Origin: Coprinellus micaceus
Taxonomy: Eukaryota > Basidiomycota > Agaricomycetes > Agaricales > Psathyrellaceae
DNA length: 64,000 bases
Direction of reading: 5' to 3'
NCBI GenBank assembly: GCA_951394405.1
Contig: OX596335.1
Location: forward strand, 4,960,001 to 5,024,000
Shown: positions 33,772-45,792 of the stretch, in pieces
Layout: each line of letters begins with the position of its first letter
Numbering within the stretch: the first letter of the stretch is position 1
Notes under the pieces: model-generated
Told to the model about the DNA's origin: nothing
The model's input: the letters and a program-made list of their open reading frames with translations, nothing else
Database searches by the model: none
Program-made: the position numbers and the translations under genes

Positions 33772-36700
33772 ATGCCTCCCAAAGACCGACCCAAACAATT
33801 CCATGGCGTCTTCGGGCGCCATATTGAGAGCCTTCGCAAGTCATTAGAGGTGCTGCCCGACTCCGTCACACTTGCGACAAGTGACGACAAGATCTCCGAA
33901 GTCTTTTCCAGCCTCAAGATCCCCGACGACGACAACGAAGCTTGGGAAATATTTGACCGCCGTATGAACTCTCTCTTCGGCGAAGAGCTTCGCGACAGCT
34001 CAGGACACTTGTTGAACTTCAAGCGAGGCCCTTTCGGTATGGACATGGTGGTAGATTACCTGGACGAATGCCACAAGCTCCCTATTGCCAAGTTCCAGTG
34101 GGAAGCAGCGATGCCGAAGATCGTTCGCCTGTATGAGGAGGCCAAGGCCATGGGGTATGTCTTCCTGCCTTACCTACAGCGACGTTTACCGAATACATTC
34201 AAATCATCCAAGCAGTCAAGCGGCAGGGTCTAAGACCACAACAAAGAAGTCCAAGGCATCCTCTGCTCCTAAGAAGATGTCTGCCACGCCTTCCAAATCA
34301 AAGGCTACAAAGGCGAAGGGCCGCAGCAAGAAGAAGGGCGACGGAGAGGGTACTGAGTCGGAGGATAATGACTATGTTCCAGCCAAACGAGGTCGTGGGG
34401 ACGTCAGCAGCGACTCCGACGCTCCGAGCCAGGTTTTTGACAGCCAGGGGGAGGAGGTGATGGAGGAGAGCGAGCGTCTCAGGACTCTGGTATGTGAATC
34501 GGCGCCGCCACCGTCACATGCGCATACTAACAAAATTCTTGCCTCAACCTTACCTTAGAATGAGCGAAGGCGAGCCAAGAAAGCTCGCCTCAGCAGAGAG
34601 AATGATGCTCCAGACTCTGGAGTCTTGAGCGACGACGTTGACATCACACCGAAGCCGAAGAAGAAAAAGCGTAAGGGAAAGAAGAAGGTAAGCGGCCGTA
34701 CCACACATCTACACCAACAATAACCCAATCCCTTTAGACTCCTACCATCGTCGAGATCAATTCGGATTCTGAGTCCGAGGGCGACTCCGCCTTGAACGCC
34801 CTTAACGAGGACACTGGTCCTAGAGGCCCGGAGAACATGAGCCGCCGTCACTACATTGGCCCGACTCCTACCAAGGATAAGACAGGCCGGCTGCGGTGGT
34901 CTTGGAAGTGTAAGTATTGCCGGTGCGCTCGAACAGTTGCTCGCTCCATCAGCGGACCCAACATCAAGTTTGAGGACGAGAGTCCTCAGCCTGGCCTGCA
35001 GAATCTTGCCACCCATTCGTCCTCGTGTAAGTCAAGGAAGGCAGCGGAGCAAAAGGCGGCGAAGAAGAAGGTTTCAGTGGAGGACCTGACTGACGAGGAG
35101 GGCCAGAAAGAGTTGAAAAACTCTGGTTTCAACTTGGAGGCAAGTGCGAAGTTAATGGCTAAGTACCTGGAGGATGGTCAGATCAATCCTGAGACTGTAC
35201 CGACGCAGAAAGGATTTTACCGAATCTTTGCGGCATGGATCCTCGATGAGAGCCTTCCGTGGACCACCGGAGAGGCCCCTACCCTCCGTGCACTCTTCAA
35301 GTACTTGAAGGTTCACTTCCTCCTCCCAAGCGACACCACCGTCCGCAACTATCTGGCTCACATCTTCAACGAGCTCCACCAGACGGTCGTACGTGAGCTT
35401 GCTGTGAGTTGTCACTCTCTCTTCCTTGTGGTACGATTACTCACCACACTCTAGAACGTCAAGTCCCGCATCTCATACTCGACTGACACTTGGACGACGA
35501 AGCAAATGGTCTACAGCTTCGCATGTAACCTCGCCTTCTTTATCGATGATGACTGGAAGCTGATTGAACGGATTGTCGACTTCCGGCCTCTCGAGAGCAA
35601 GGACCATGAGGGTATCAATGGTGCGAAGGTCTTTGTACAGGGATGTCGGGAGCGGGGAAGCTTGAATAAGATAAGTTACACATTCTGCTGGATGGACTAC
35701 CTGTACTTACCGTATTGGACCAGTACTTCATGAACCTCACCACAGACAATGCCTCATCGATGGAGACCCTTGTCACCGAGGCTGCGCGCCTCATCTTGGC
35801 ACTCTACAACGTTCCCTTCCACACCGATAACCGAATTCGGTGCATAAACCACGTCTTCAACCTTGTCTCCCAGTCGATCCTGTCCAGTCTAGGCGAGGCC
35901 GAAGATCCTAACTCAGAGGATGCTGACGCATTCTTGCAGACGAAGGATGTTTCCCCCCACTACTGTGCTGACGATGACGAGGACCAGGCTGAGCTCGAGA
36001 ATGAGAGGGGTAAGGACCTGGGAAGGGACGATGAAGAAGAGCTGTTCGACCTGTTGGAGAAGGAGGAAGTGAAGAAGACGATGGCGGACAGCGCTCTGAA
36101 ACGTGTACGTATTTCGTTGTCAGCGCCCACTTTGGTTTCATTTCGATCGTTGTCACCCGCTGACATGGGCGCTGCCCTCAACTCGCTTTGTCCAGCTCCG
36201 CTTCCTTTGTACCAAGATATGCTCGTCTCCTCAACGGCGCCAGCAGTTCTACAAGATATCTGAAGAGCTGTATGCAAGTAACCCAACCACTGAACACCTT
36301 GCTCTGCTTATGGTGGTGCGAGACGTCCGAACACGATGGAACTACACGTACGAAATGATTCAGCGTGCACTCATGCTTCGAAAGGTGGGTTATCTAGTCT
36401 CAACTCTCAGCATCTATTTGGTGGGAGTCCAATCTAATACCCGAAAATAGGCCATCGACCGCTGGACGCTCGATAGGGATGAATACTCCGACCTCATGTT
36501 GACGCCCGGCGACTGGAAGCTGCTTGAAGCGATTGCGGAGGTCCTTGAGGTATGTCTCCACCGTACCATGTATGCTCTGGTTTCCACTAAATGATCTTTC
36601 TCCTGTCTAGCCCTTCATGCTCGCTACCAAGGAGTTCTCCAAGACCAAGCAGCCCACCATCTCCTTCGTTCTTCCTACCTACTACCAGCTCAAGGCTCAT

Positions 36701-37532
36701 CTCAATTCTGTCATGACAAACACCCAGCGCTTCGAATTCTCGATTCGGAATGCAGTGGCAAAGGGCCAAGACAAGTTGGATAAGTATTTGGAGCTTGCGG
36801 AGAAGAACCAGCACTACATCATGGGAACTGGTACGTGCTCATTGCCCTTATTGGTCCCCAGTGCGAGTTTGTCATCGTTTCACCAACAGTTCTTCACCCC
36901 TCGCTTCGGTCGGCATGGTTTGCCTCAACCCAAGAAACCGACAAGGAGAAGAAGGCTGAAGTGGCTCGCATCGAAGCCTTGGTTCGCTACACAGCCGAAG
37001 AACATTACCTCGAGGCCGACGCACCAGTGATGGATACGAACAGCACCAGCATTGCCCCGCCCACTGCCCCAACCATTCGCCGAGAGAGCAGCTGGCTCAC
37101 TAGCATATGCTCGTTCCCCTCCCCCATGCCATCCGCTACTCCCAACGCCGCACCGCTGAGCCCTAAAGAACGACTCGACATGGAACTCGATCGGTACTTC
37201 CGCTTCGAGGGTAGCCGTTGCGAGAGCCCGGATGCAGCACTTGCATGGTGGAAGGTACGTACCGAGCACCTCATATTTGTGACCTGTTCTGAAGAGGACT
37301 TCAGGAGAATGCACCTTCCTTCCCCACACTCGCTCGTATGGCACGAGACTTTCTTGCTATCCCCGCCACGAGCGTATCTGTGGAGCGGGTCTTCTCCCAG
37401 TCTCGCCACATCTGTACAGATGTTCGCAGCTCTCTGAAGGCAAACACCATCAGTAAGGCCTTGCTTAGCAAGGTATGGATCCGGAGCGGCCTCCTTTCGA
37501 TTCCTGGGCAGCACAAGAACCTGTACGCGTAG
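33772..37532 (+). pseudogene. hAT transposase, BED-like zinc finger, probably splice-defective
   Basis: Multi-exon gene starting at ATG 33772, stop at 37530-37532. An N-terminal helical part is followed by a lysine/serine-rich linker (about 34240-34690) with several basic clusters. A BED-like finger (CKYC at 34908-34919, with a later H and C before 35030) follows, then the hAT core: YSTDTWTTKQMVYSFACNLA, TTDNASSMETLVTEAARLI, RTRWNYTYEMIQRAL and VLHPSLRSAWF. The C-terminal dimerisation motif is PATSVSVERVFSQSR. Between LNK and YFMNLTTDNA an intron is expected at 35671-35723 (ends in ccag, 53 nt), but its donor reads ATAAGT instead of GTAAGT. If it is not removed, translation stops within about 20 codons. 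All other junctions have GT. The gene is nearly intact but probably not functional in this copy. Confidence 0.82.
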
Positions 37533-37655
37533 GATTGAGCCATTTTTACGACCTGTAGAAATAATTGTATAAAATCTCCGTATAATCGTATATATACTGT
37601 TTATTCCGTATACCCAACCGTAACCGTATGTATACACCATTCGGCGTATACGTAT

Positions 37656-37675
37656 ACGATACGGTTGGAGCTCTA
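37656..37675. repeat. hAT right terminal inverted repeat
   Basis: acgatacggttggagctcta, the exact reverse complement of 33439-33458. Confidence 0.95.
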
Positions 37676-37683
37676 GTCTCCAC
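37676..37683. repeat. hAT target-site duplication, right copy
   Basis: gtctccac, identical to 33431-33438. Taking out the element plus one copy rejoins the Tnp2 frame across the acidic region. Confidence 0.93.
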
Positions 37684-40477
37684 CGTCTTCGCCTTCTCCA
37701 CTGCGAATTGGCCCTGTAATCGCTGTGTTAGCCACTTTGGTTTCAATGATGTATACACTTCGACGGCCGTTACCTTCCTCCCCCTCCGAAGGTATACGCC
37801 TGCCACTCTTCGTGAACCATCCTTGGCTGATGCGCTGGGAGAACAAGGTGTAAGCGGTAATCAAGATGGTAGAAGATGAATCCTACATATTGTGACATTC
37901 GATTTAGGATAACAGCCGTTTTCCCTCTCACGGGTAGGGTTCCCGTATCTCTGCATAGTTCCACAAGTGTCGCGCGAGACAGTGCTCGAAGCTGATACAT
38001 GGTGCCATGCCGAAAGATTTGATGCGCCTTCTGCATACTTGCCTCGTCCGGTGCTTTGGCTGCGCGATCGCGTGTGATCCCCTCCCCGTCCTCTAGATTG
38101 ATATCCATTCCCCAGATCTTGCGAATATGATGGTTGAAAAGGCGAAGATAAAATGCGTGCATAGAATCGATCAGAGTGAAACGCGTTGGGTCCCAGTATG
38201 GCAGTCGCAATAACTCAGACCATCGAACGCCATGCGCCGTGACCTCCTTGCTTCGAGTCTTTGCCGTATGCGCATTCCTCCATCGCTCGGCTTGATCCTT
38301 GTGCTCCTGCCAGGTACGGGGCTCCCATGAGTCACAATTCAAATTGTTGATGTCCGACTTCGTCTGCTTGCACACGGAACAGAAGTTCGAGTGCATGTAA
38401 TTTGCGGAGCCGGCCATTTGACGCGCAGCCGGGAGATCACACACCAGGGGTACTATTGTGCCGCGGACGCGAATGCCATTTGGGTAGCGGCGGGTTCGGG
38501 AAAGATAGAGGCCAGTCCTCCACAGTACGAGGAAGTCGTCGATGAGAGGTTTGAGCAGGTGGTTGATCTCATCCGTTGAAGGGCCCTCAGGTCCAGGAAC
38601 GATTCCAACCAGATACATGTTCTCGATATTATATCTGATGGCAGGAGGAAGGTTGAGGCAGACCAAGTAGATCGCCCCAACTTTGACTACCTTCCCTGCC
38701 TCACGGTTTCCGCCAGGGTTGAAACCGTCGAAGTTGAGGCTGAAGATGAGCCTACTTTCTTCAGTAGAGGAGGTGAAGCGTTTTCCGTCGACGAACTTGA
38801 AGTCTCGGAGGGCTGGGGCATCCCAAATGTCCCAAGAATTGTCGGGGTCTGCGGGACGCTCTGTCGGGTTATCGAACAGCCATTGGGCGAGGTCATCGCG
38901 GGCCAACATCTGAGAAATATAATCGGCCGGGTCTCGGTAAAGGAACTCCCGGACAGGAACCCTCTTCTTCCCGGTTGGGGTGTTCTTAGTCTTATGAAGG
39001 AGGGCGTTGCATCGGCCTCCTTCGGTCTGGTTGGTGCAGCGATCGGGACAGTTGGGAGACGGCCTGTTGGGGTCGACATTGTACAAGCAATAACACACCT
39101 TGCAACAAACATAGGTAATGGGGCTGGGGCGAATGTCGAGGAGTTGTATGATGCCGTCAACACCGAGGAGCATGGTATGCGCGGACGTTTGAGCGTGGAT
39201 ACTTGTCGTGGTTTTGGCTTGATTTTCCATCGTCATTTTGAGAATAGCGAGCATGAAGGCACAGTCCTTTTGCGAAACATTTGAGAGGAGATAGAGGGCG
39301 GCTACCATGAGGTACAGAGCAAGGATATTGGGCGGGAGTAGTTGAAGTGTGTTCTGGAAGTAGCGTTCTGGCCCATCGGGTGTCAGCCTGGAAAAGCTTA
39401 AGAGCGACTCACGAGGACATACCTGTGTCTGTGTATCCAGCCTCGAACCGTATGTTGACTTGGCGCTTCCACTCCTCAGCAAGGAGCTTTTCATACTGAA
39501 TCCTGTATTGACCAATCGTATCGGACAGAACGGCGAGCTGAACCTTGCTCTGTGTGTGCTCATCTTTAGAGTGAGTTGCGACAAGCTCTTCCGCATCCGA
39601 TAATCCCCGCTCATAAGCGGTAAACAGGCTGTTCGACGAGGCATTGGGACTTAACTTTAGCTGCGGGAGTGAAGAATCAGTTTTAGCGTTGGGGGCGTAA
39701 TGGTGGGGAAAATAAGGAGTCTCGCTGAACCGGACCGAGGTCGATGCGTGGAGGAGTGATTCGTTCAATTTCTTGAGTCGTTTGAGGCATGCGTCGATGC
39801 TTTGGGCAAGGGCTGCGCCAGTAGATCCTGGGATGGGATCAACGCCGACCTTGGCGCTCGGATTCCGCGGTGGGTCAGATGGTGGTGGGTTGGCGGTATG
39901 GGGGGATGTAGATCTGGGGAGGGAGGAAGGTTCCACAAACTGGGTCCATGTTTTTGCGGATAGAGTGTCCGGGTTCCACATCGAGACGTCCCCGAGCCCT
40001 TGTCGATGTGGGCCTTGTCGATGGTTATTCCACTCGGTTATTGGAAGCCAACGCCCAGCAGTGGGGACTCCGGTTTCCGGGTGATGGGTCGTGCGTTGGG
40101 CACACTCTGAGCAAGCGCAGTAGAGAGGGGGCGGAGGGGTCTGATCCATTGCTGTCGAGGCAGGGGGCGGATTTGAGGTAGAGGCGTTTCGTCGCAGCCA
40201 ACGATTGTGTTCGGATGCCTCGTTTCGGCCTGTCTGCTAAGCTAGGCTGTACTGGGGGATAAGGATTGATCTGAGAGGTGAGACGTGCTGGGCAACCACT
40301 GTGTCAGAATCAATTGATCATTTTTCTCCGATTGATCCCAACCCATCGCCCCATCCAATCGAGCTCGACGCTCAAGGTTTGGATAGAAATCGGCACAGAC
40401 CAGAATACATTTGAGCATAGCTACTGGTGATATGGAAGCAGAGAGCCAAGGGACTGCCTGAACTTTGAAGATATAGG

Positions 40478-41347
40478 TCAACGAATGCGGGAGGCCGTTG
40501 AAGCCTTGGGAGGACGCTTTCCATAAGGGAACGAGGGAGATTCGGAACGGGTAGACTTGGAAGAACGTTTGGTGGATGGGGCTCCATGAGAAGAAGGGCT
40601 GTCGCGATACTGCATCTTGCGGAGGGTCGACCAAGTAACCCAGGATGGAGATCCAGTCGGGGTGATAATGAAGTAGTACGTTCCGTGAGGAAAGACGTGT
40701 CCACTCCTTTCCTTCAAGGGCACCCAACCTTCAACGCTGCTATCGGTCTCCGTTGCGGAGCTCCATTTCCATCCCCGACCCTTCTTGGTCGAAGGGTTCC
40801 AGTGCAAAAAGACGGTGTCGACCTCGAGCATCAAGTCTATGGGATGTGGCGGGGGGTTCTGGACTTCGGCATCTTTGGTCCAGCGATAATAATAATAACC
40901 GAGGCGCTTTTGGTAAAACGCTTTGAGGCGAAGATGAGAAAAGGGGGCTGGATCTTCGCCGTGGAGTGCGTCGTCTTCTTCATCCTCATCAACCTGCGGG
41001 ATATTAGTGAATATATACGCCATTGAATGCGCGACAGGGAAACGACGTACAACCCCCAGAGCGTCTTCAGCGTCTTTCGAAAGCCCTTCAAAAGAGTCGA
41101 GAGTGGTGTCGCTGGGTAGATCGTCAAAGGAAACTGGCAAGTCTGCTTGAAGCTTCTGGTTCGGATAAGAGGCTGAGGCGAGGAGGCCATGGGGGTCTAA
41201 TTGCAAGTCGCCTTCCGGGTTCTGAGAACTAGTCCCAGAGAACGGAAACGTGATGGTATGAGGGCCTGTACGATCGCTATCAAATCGTAGGGACATGTCG
41301 AAGATGCGACGTGGAAAACGAGTGAAGGCTTTAGGAGCTTTTCCCAT
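40478..41347 (-). CDS. Unknown protein upstream of Tnp2
   Basis: 289-codon open frame from ATG 41347. A TATATAAG-type box lies about 45 bp upstream (around 41391). The protein starts MGKAPKAFTRFPRRIFDMSL and has a middle part rich in aromatic residues (LGYYYYRWTKDAEV, VFLHWNPSTKKGRGWKWSSA, HVFPHGTYYFIITPTGSPSW). It ends in a Ser/Lys-rich basic tail (about residues 255-289). No known domain was recognised. It lies on the same strand as Tnp2, 328 bp upstream of its start, so it may be an accessory gene of the same transposon or the unrelated host neighbour. No introns are needed. Confidence 0.55.
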   Translation of the reverse strand: MGKAPKAFTRFPRRIFDMSLRFDSDRTGPHTITFPFSGTSSQNPEGDLQLDPHGLLASASYPNQKLQADLPVSFDDLPSDTTLDSFEGLSKDAEDALGVVRRFPVAHSMAYIFTNIPQVDEDEEDDALHGEDPAPFSHLRLKAFYQKRLGYYYYRWTKDAEVQNPPPHPIDLMLEVDTVFLHWNPSTKKGRGWKWSSATETDSSVEGWVPLKERSGHVFPHGTYYFIITPTGSPSWVTWSTLRKMQYRDSPSSHGAPSTKRSSKSTRSESPSFPYGKRPPKASTASRIR

Positions 41348-42146
41348 GTCGGATGGATATGACTATGAGGGACTCTTGTTCCCGACCCATATATAAGGAG
41401 AGCGCCGCTATGCTCGCCACTAGTCGCCACCGCCTCGAACCATGTTGCCATGGATCGTCACCACGAGCGACGCTGACCATATATTTTGCCACTGCACAGG
41501 GACTTCGGTCAAAAAGGGACCTCCAGGAAAAGCAGCGTCGAAACACAGAGCGGAACGTCACCGTGTCCAAAGGACAATGATGTATAGCCCTGACCGCATC
41601 GGACGCGTAGACGCAGAGACGCAGAGAGAGGAGAGAAGTACTCACCGGGAGTGAAGCCATGGGATACGTAGCCACGGGGGTCGATGATGCAGGGGCCAGT
41701 GGCCCGAGCACGGCGATGATGAAGCCAAGCGTTGGACCAGCCTGCGGAACAGAATTGAACTGATTAGGTTTTGGGCACAGAAATTAATGTGAGTATGGAT
41801 ACGAACGCACCCTCCGGGTCCGCGGCGCTCCTTGCAAGAAAGAGCTTTGTGCGTGGCGGTTCAAAAGTTGGCAAGCGCCCATCGTTTGAACACACCGCAT
41901 TGGAGCTTGAAACTGACTTCGGAGATTTATTCGGAGATTGTCATGCCCCTTCTGCCACAGTTTCCATTGTTCCGACCCTTTGTCATGTTGCCCATTCTTC
42001 GACCTATGAGGCTCATGCGCCAGCCTCCCTTTATTCGCTTTTCCCTCACATCTGAGTCGATCGTGAGGCTGAGTTTGCGCTTATATTTCTAAAGTTCGAC
42101 GACATCGCAGTTCCCTCCCACCTTCCTACCAACGCAGTGGCCATCC
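41348..42146. other. Divergent intergenic region
   Basis: Separates the minus-strand gene at 41347 from the plus-strand gene at 42147 and should contain both promoters. Open frames here are short and unconvincing. Confidence 0.4.
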
Positions 42147-43013
42147 ATGCCGTCTCTTCTCTGGTAAGTCGCTCCTTTCTATTATGAAGCCTTCAGACAC
42201 CCACCTTATCCATAGGATACGACACATTCCTGCTGACGACTACATTGTCGTTACGCCTCCTTACTGGACGGTGGTCTCCAACGCCTCTCTCGGTTATGAA
42301 CTTGGCGGCGATTCTGGCAAGGGATCGCTCCGACTTGGCCGGGCTGACTGCGATGAGGTTTTAGCCATCGCGTCGTTTTCCAAAGACGCGGTACGTCTAG
42401 TCATTGGTTCGCGTGACACTCCGTGGTTGACCGTGGCTTGTACAGTGCGAAAATGTTCGCCTTGAGCTTGTACTCGAACCCAACGTTGAATATGCCTTCT
42501 GCGTGACGGGGCCTTTGTACGTATCTTTCTCCCGATTCGCACAGCGTCATCCTGACGCGACATAGCTCTGTCGACCTTATCGGTTATTACCGCCCCAACG
42601 GAGTCGAGCACTCCTCAGCCGCTTCCCAGACCTTTTCTAGTCAGACTTCTCCTGGTTTGACTTCTCCCGCCAAAGATCAGCCCCCAGTCGCCGCACACTT
42701 CAGCACCAGGACGACTTCCTCCGCTGATAATTCGACTGAACAATCCCGCGCCGCCGCCGAGGCTGCTTGTCCACCCTCGCCCGTCACCGGGAAGCCGGTT
42801 CGGAAGCCTCGCGGCCAGCAGAGAGGGCAGAATGAAGGTTCTGGGTCGAAGAAGAAGAAGACCACTGGGGGGAACGGAATAGGACCTAAGACGAAGAAAC
42901 CCACTGGGAGGAATGAAGGAGGATCTAAGACGAAGAAGGCCACGCTCACACCAGCGGCTCTCGAAAGGAGGGCCAGTCTCTGCCAATTAGCCTCGAGGGC
43001 TGAGCCGGTCTAG
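42147..43013 (+). CDS. Nucleoplasmin-like (FKBP N-terminal type) domain protein
   Basis: Four-exon model: 42147-42163, 42216-42390, 42446-42516, 42566-43013; all in frame, about 236 residues. The start gives MPSLLW, typical of the nucleoplasmin-like fold at the N-terminus of fungal nuclear FKBPs such as Fpr4. It is followed by SNASLGYELGGDSGKGSLRL, the block CENVRLELVLEPNVEYAFCV, and TGPFSVDLIGYYRPNG. After about residue 87 the chain is a long disordered tail with lysine clusters (KKKKTTGG, KTKKPTGR, KTKKATLTP). No FKBP peptidyl-prolyl isomerase domain follows. A histone-chaperone-like role in the nucleus is inferred from the fold plus basic tail. Confidence 0.75.
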
Positions 43014-44312
43014 AATCCGGCCCTTCTTTGACTAGAGCCTCAACGTTGTCTCTTAGGCTTCCAGGTCGCGCTACAACGTAATTCAGGCTTTCTGCACGGT
43101 AGCGCTCTTCAATTTGATCCTCTGGTTCATCCATTTCTCATCTGTCAGCGCTAGTTGTCCTGACATTAGTTTGGTAGCATATTTTGTCCTCTGAATCCAT
43201 TTTTTTTCTCTCTCTCACGTAGGTCTCGGTGTGAAGGTATACAGATCGGACTTGGCTCATGATCAGTTCAATGTGCTTTGAATTCTGAGTTACATCGCAG
43301 CTTTGTAAGGCGAGACTAGTTGGGGGAGAATAGATTCCGGGAACAGAGTATGTCGAAGTGTAGTTCGATATACGACAGAACTGGGATTCGTGTGGAATCC
43401 TAGTTCTGAAGTTGGGGGTGAGACGTCAGTGTCGAGGAGAGAGAGGCGAGCGGCGTGGTCACGGGACCATGAAACCGCTCAGTCGGGAAGGCCGAACGCT
43501 CGAAGGTGAGCGACGCCGTGAGAGAACGAACCGAACGGAAAAGTATCGAGTCCTGTGGACCTCGAATTCGGAACGGTACGATGAGAAGAAGAAAAACTGA
43601 CACTGACGCCTGAGCGCTTCCGAAGGTGATGGCTAGGCCGACGAAGATCGGACTTTCATTACCAGAGCCGACTCAACCATTACCTTCGGAATTGCTGATG
43701 AAAAGGGAGGTGGGAGGGTGAAAAATCGAGACGAGGCTAACAAGAAGGGGTGAGAGGGACCGAGAGAAGGGGAAGAATGGGAAATGGGAGAAAGAGAAAT
43801 TCTTCCTCGACTACTTGACCTGCGCGAGAGGCTCTATGCCGAGTCGAGGGATGTGCCGAGCTGTGGTCCCGTCGCAATAGAAGAAGTGATACATTGCGCG
43901 AGGATCTACAGCTGTCAAAAGAGAAGGGGAGCGCGTCGGTATCCCGACGCGCGAGACCTGGGCGTCTCTGGCTTACAAAGCCCTTGCTCGATAACCTATC
44001 GCTCGCTATGCTCGCTTGCTAATGAGCGCCCAATGTCGCTCTCGTCAACAGGTTAGGCGTAAGTACGTGATCGCGAAGACTGAGGTCCATGGTCCACGAT
44101 GGGGGAGGTGATAGAGGAGATTGCAATTGATCGCCGGGCCACGTGGCATGACGAATTGAGGTTTGGCTCCCCTGAGAATGGCACTCGACTTGACCATTAG
44201 CTGTGAGGTTGTCGGCCGGGTCCCTAGCTGAGAGTGCTGTCGTGGCCCTCGGTGAGTACCTAGGACTGATTGTAGAGCTCAAGGCGATCTAAAACCTTAC
44301 CATTACCGTTTA
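43014..44312. other. Intergenic region
   Basis: About 1.3 kb. The last 250 bp have weak, patchy similarity to the DNA left of the second duplication copy (about 56740-56995), for example around gtggccctcggtgagt versus gtagccctcagtgagt. No gene supported. Confidence 0.4.
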
Positions 44313-45206
44313 GACAGATTGGAAAAGGCGATCCGACCATTCGGACTCTTTGGACAGATGTCCAATGGGCCGCACCACAGCTCGAGGAGAGGTTTCGTCT
44401 GGTGAAACCCTGAAGAAAGGTGAGTGAGGTGAATAAGACTCGTATTTCCATGCATCTCACCTTGTCTCCGATGTTCGTCTAGATTCGAAGGGATTTGGAA
44501 TCGCCGTTATTCAGCTTGTTTCATGAGCGGCCTCGTCCTCTGGCTATAGCCCAAGAAATAGGCGCACCCAGGTCACATCCGAGGGAATTGGGCAACGAGA
44601 TACGCAGGTAAGAAGAGCAACTAGTCAAGCAACGCGTTTACTGACACGGCGCTCTCGGAAAGGTTTGGGAAACGGCTTCTAGCATCGTCGGTCTCCCCGT
44701 CTCTCTCTGAACGGCCCCGCGCCACAATGGACCCGTAGGTCCTCGTTTTCTTGCTCTTCGTGGCTTTGATGTCTGATTCTTTAGGCAGATTCAGAGGATC
44801 CCTAGGCCCTCTGCACCAACGACAGCGGCTCAATCTACACACCCCCGCCGTGAACTAGATCTAGACGCGCTGTGTTGGTACCGGCGACCTCACGCGTGTT
44901 GGCTTCACGTGCCGCTGGGCGGATTCCCGTTTTGCTGGGGTAGCTCAACCGCCACTATTGTACATTGGTCACTATTTCGCACCTCAACACGATCTCAAAT
45001 CCTGCACGCCACGTGCAGCAGTCGTGCCCTTGGAATTCTCTCGACGGTGTCCCGCTCGAGGTTCGACGAGGCCGGCGGCTGTATATCATCCCTAACGGTG
45101 CGTCTTCCCTTTCTCGTACGCGTTCCCCCCACCTATTATCGTTCACTCCTCATCCTTTAGATCCCCTTCCTCTGCAACGTCGCATCGACGTTCGTCGCGA
45201 GCTCCA
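44313..45206. repeat. 894-bp segmental duplication, copy A
   Basis: Direct repeat of 56996-57889 with a constant offset of 12,683 bp, so no gaps. By eye there are five substitutions, all within the first about 270 bp; the rest looks identical. It includes a protein-like plus-strand stretch (about 44970-45100, WNSLDGVPLEVRRGRRLYII) followed by a donor gtgcgt and an acceptor ctttag near 45161, so it may hold exons of an unknown gene. Confidence 0.9.
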
Positions 45207-45792
45207 ACTCTTACCACGTTCTTCTTCCTTTCTTCCTCCTTTTCTGTACAGAATCACAGCCAGTGTACCTCTCCCGTTAAACTGAATCCTAGGTTCGCAA
45301 TGCTCAGTGCCTGGGAGGACCTTTTGGCATGTCCCTGTCCGCTAAGAAACCGCCTCTCTCGCTGTTCAACCTCCACCTCCATGATGTCAAGAGGCCGAAG
45401 AGTGCTATCGACATCGACCTCTCGCACGCGATCACGCGATCACGTCCCACTCATGGACGACGTAAGATTTGCGCAACTGCTCCGGCTATGACCATGCCCC
45501 AGCACATCCTCACCCCCATGCTCCCGGGGGCAGGTACCTTGTCGACATACTTGCAGAAGTCAACGAGGACGATCCTGTCGCCCCGAATCTTGAGTGCCTC
45601 GCACTCGGCTTCTATTGGCAGTTTCTTTTTTGAACATGGCCTCTAATCAATCTTGCCGGGATTATTTCTTTGTTACTTTCATGAAAGAGGCAGTATAAAA
45701 GGCCAGTAGTGACGCTGGCTCTCGCCCCACCCCTATTGCTTCTTTCACCGCTCCTCCAAGTCCTTCAAACCTACTTCTATCCTCAGGAGCAC

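Larger units (their letters stand above)
33439..37675 (+). mobile_element. Complete hAT DNA transposon, 4237 bp
   Basis: Bounded by perfect 20-bp terminal inverted repeats (33439-33458 tagagctccaaccgtatcgt and its complement at 37656-37675) and an 8-bp target-site duplication (gtctccac). Both subterminal regions are rich in GTATAC/CGTATAC motifs (about 33462-33565 and 37575-37655). It carries one gene, a hAT transposase on the plus strand, opposite to the Tnp2 gene it interrupts. Confidence 0.95.
31234..40149 (-). pseudogene. Tnp2-family (CACTA-like) transposase, split by an hAT insertion
   Basis: Minus-strand gene starting at ATG 40149. Exons include 40149-39423, 39367-37887 and 37834-37684, then after the insertion 33430 to about 32800, 32730 to about 32210, about 32130 to 31447, and 31374-31234. 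Exon 1 has a CACSEC motif. Exon 2 is the Tnp2 core, with LIFSLNFDGFNPGG, IYLVCLNLPPAIRY, PLVCDLPAARQMAG, NFCSVC, VRWSELLRLPYWDPTRFTLI and DSMHAFYLRLF. Further down come an acidic repeat, DMKSLNLPSWQANGP, GKFTADQWRTFC, LRMFGPVHAWRCFPFERYNF and DSQVIFGADPSD. This order fits a full-length fungal Tnp2 DDE transposase. Two lesions are visible: the hAT element inside the acidic region, and an in-frame TGA at 31804-31806 where the family context suggests Arg. It is inactive as it stands. Confidence 0.85.

Noticed and set aside
37684..37834. Frameshift in Tnp2 before the hAT insertion
   Set aside because: Resolved by an intron at 37886-37835 with GT..AG; the frame then continues into the acidic region.
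40150..41800. CACTA-type terminal repeat of the Tnp2 element
   Set aside because: Several CACT-containing sequences exist near both sides, but none forms a convincing inverted pair with a target-site duplication.
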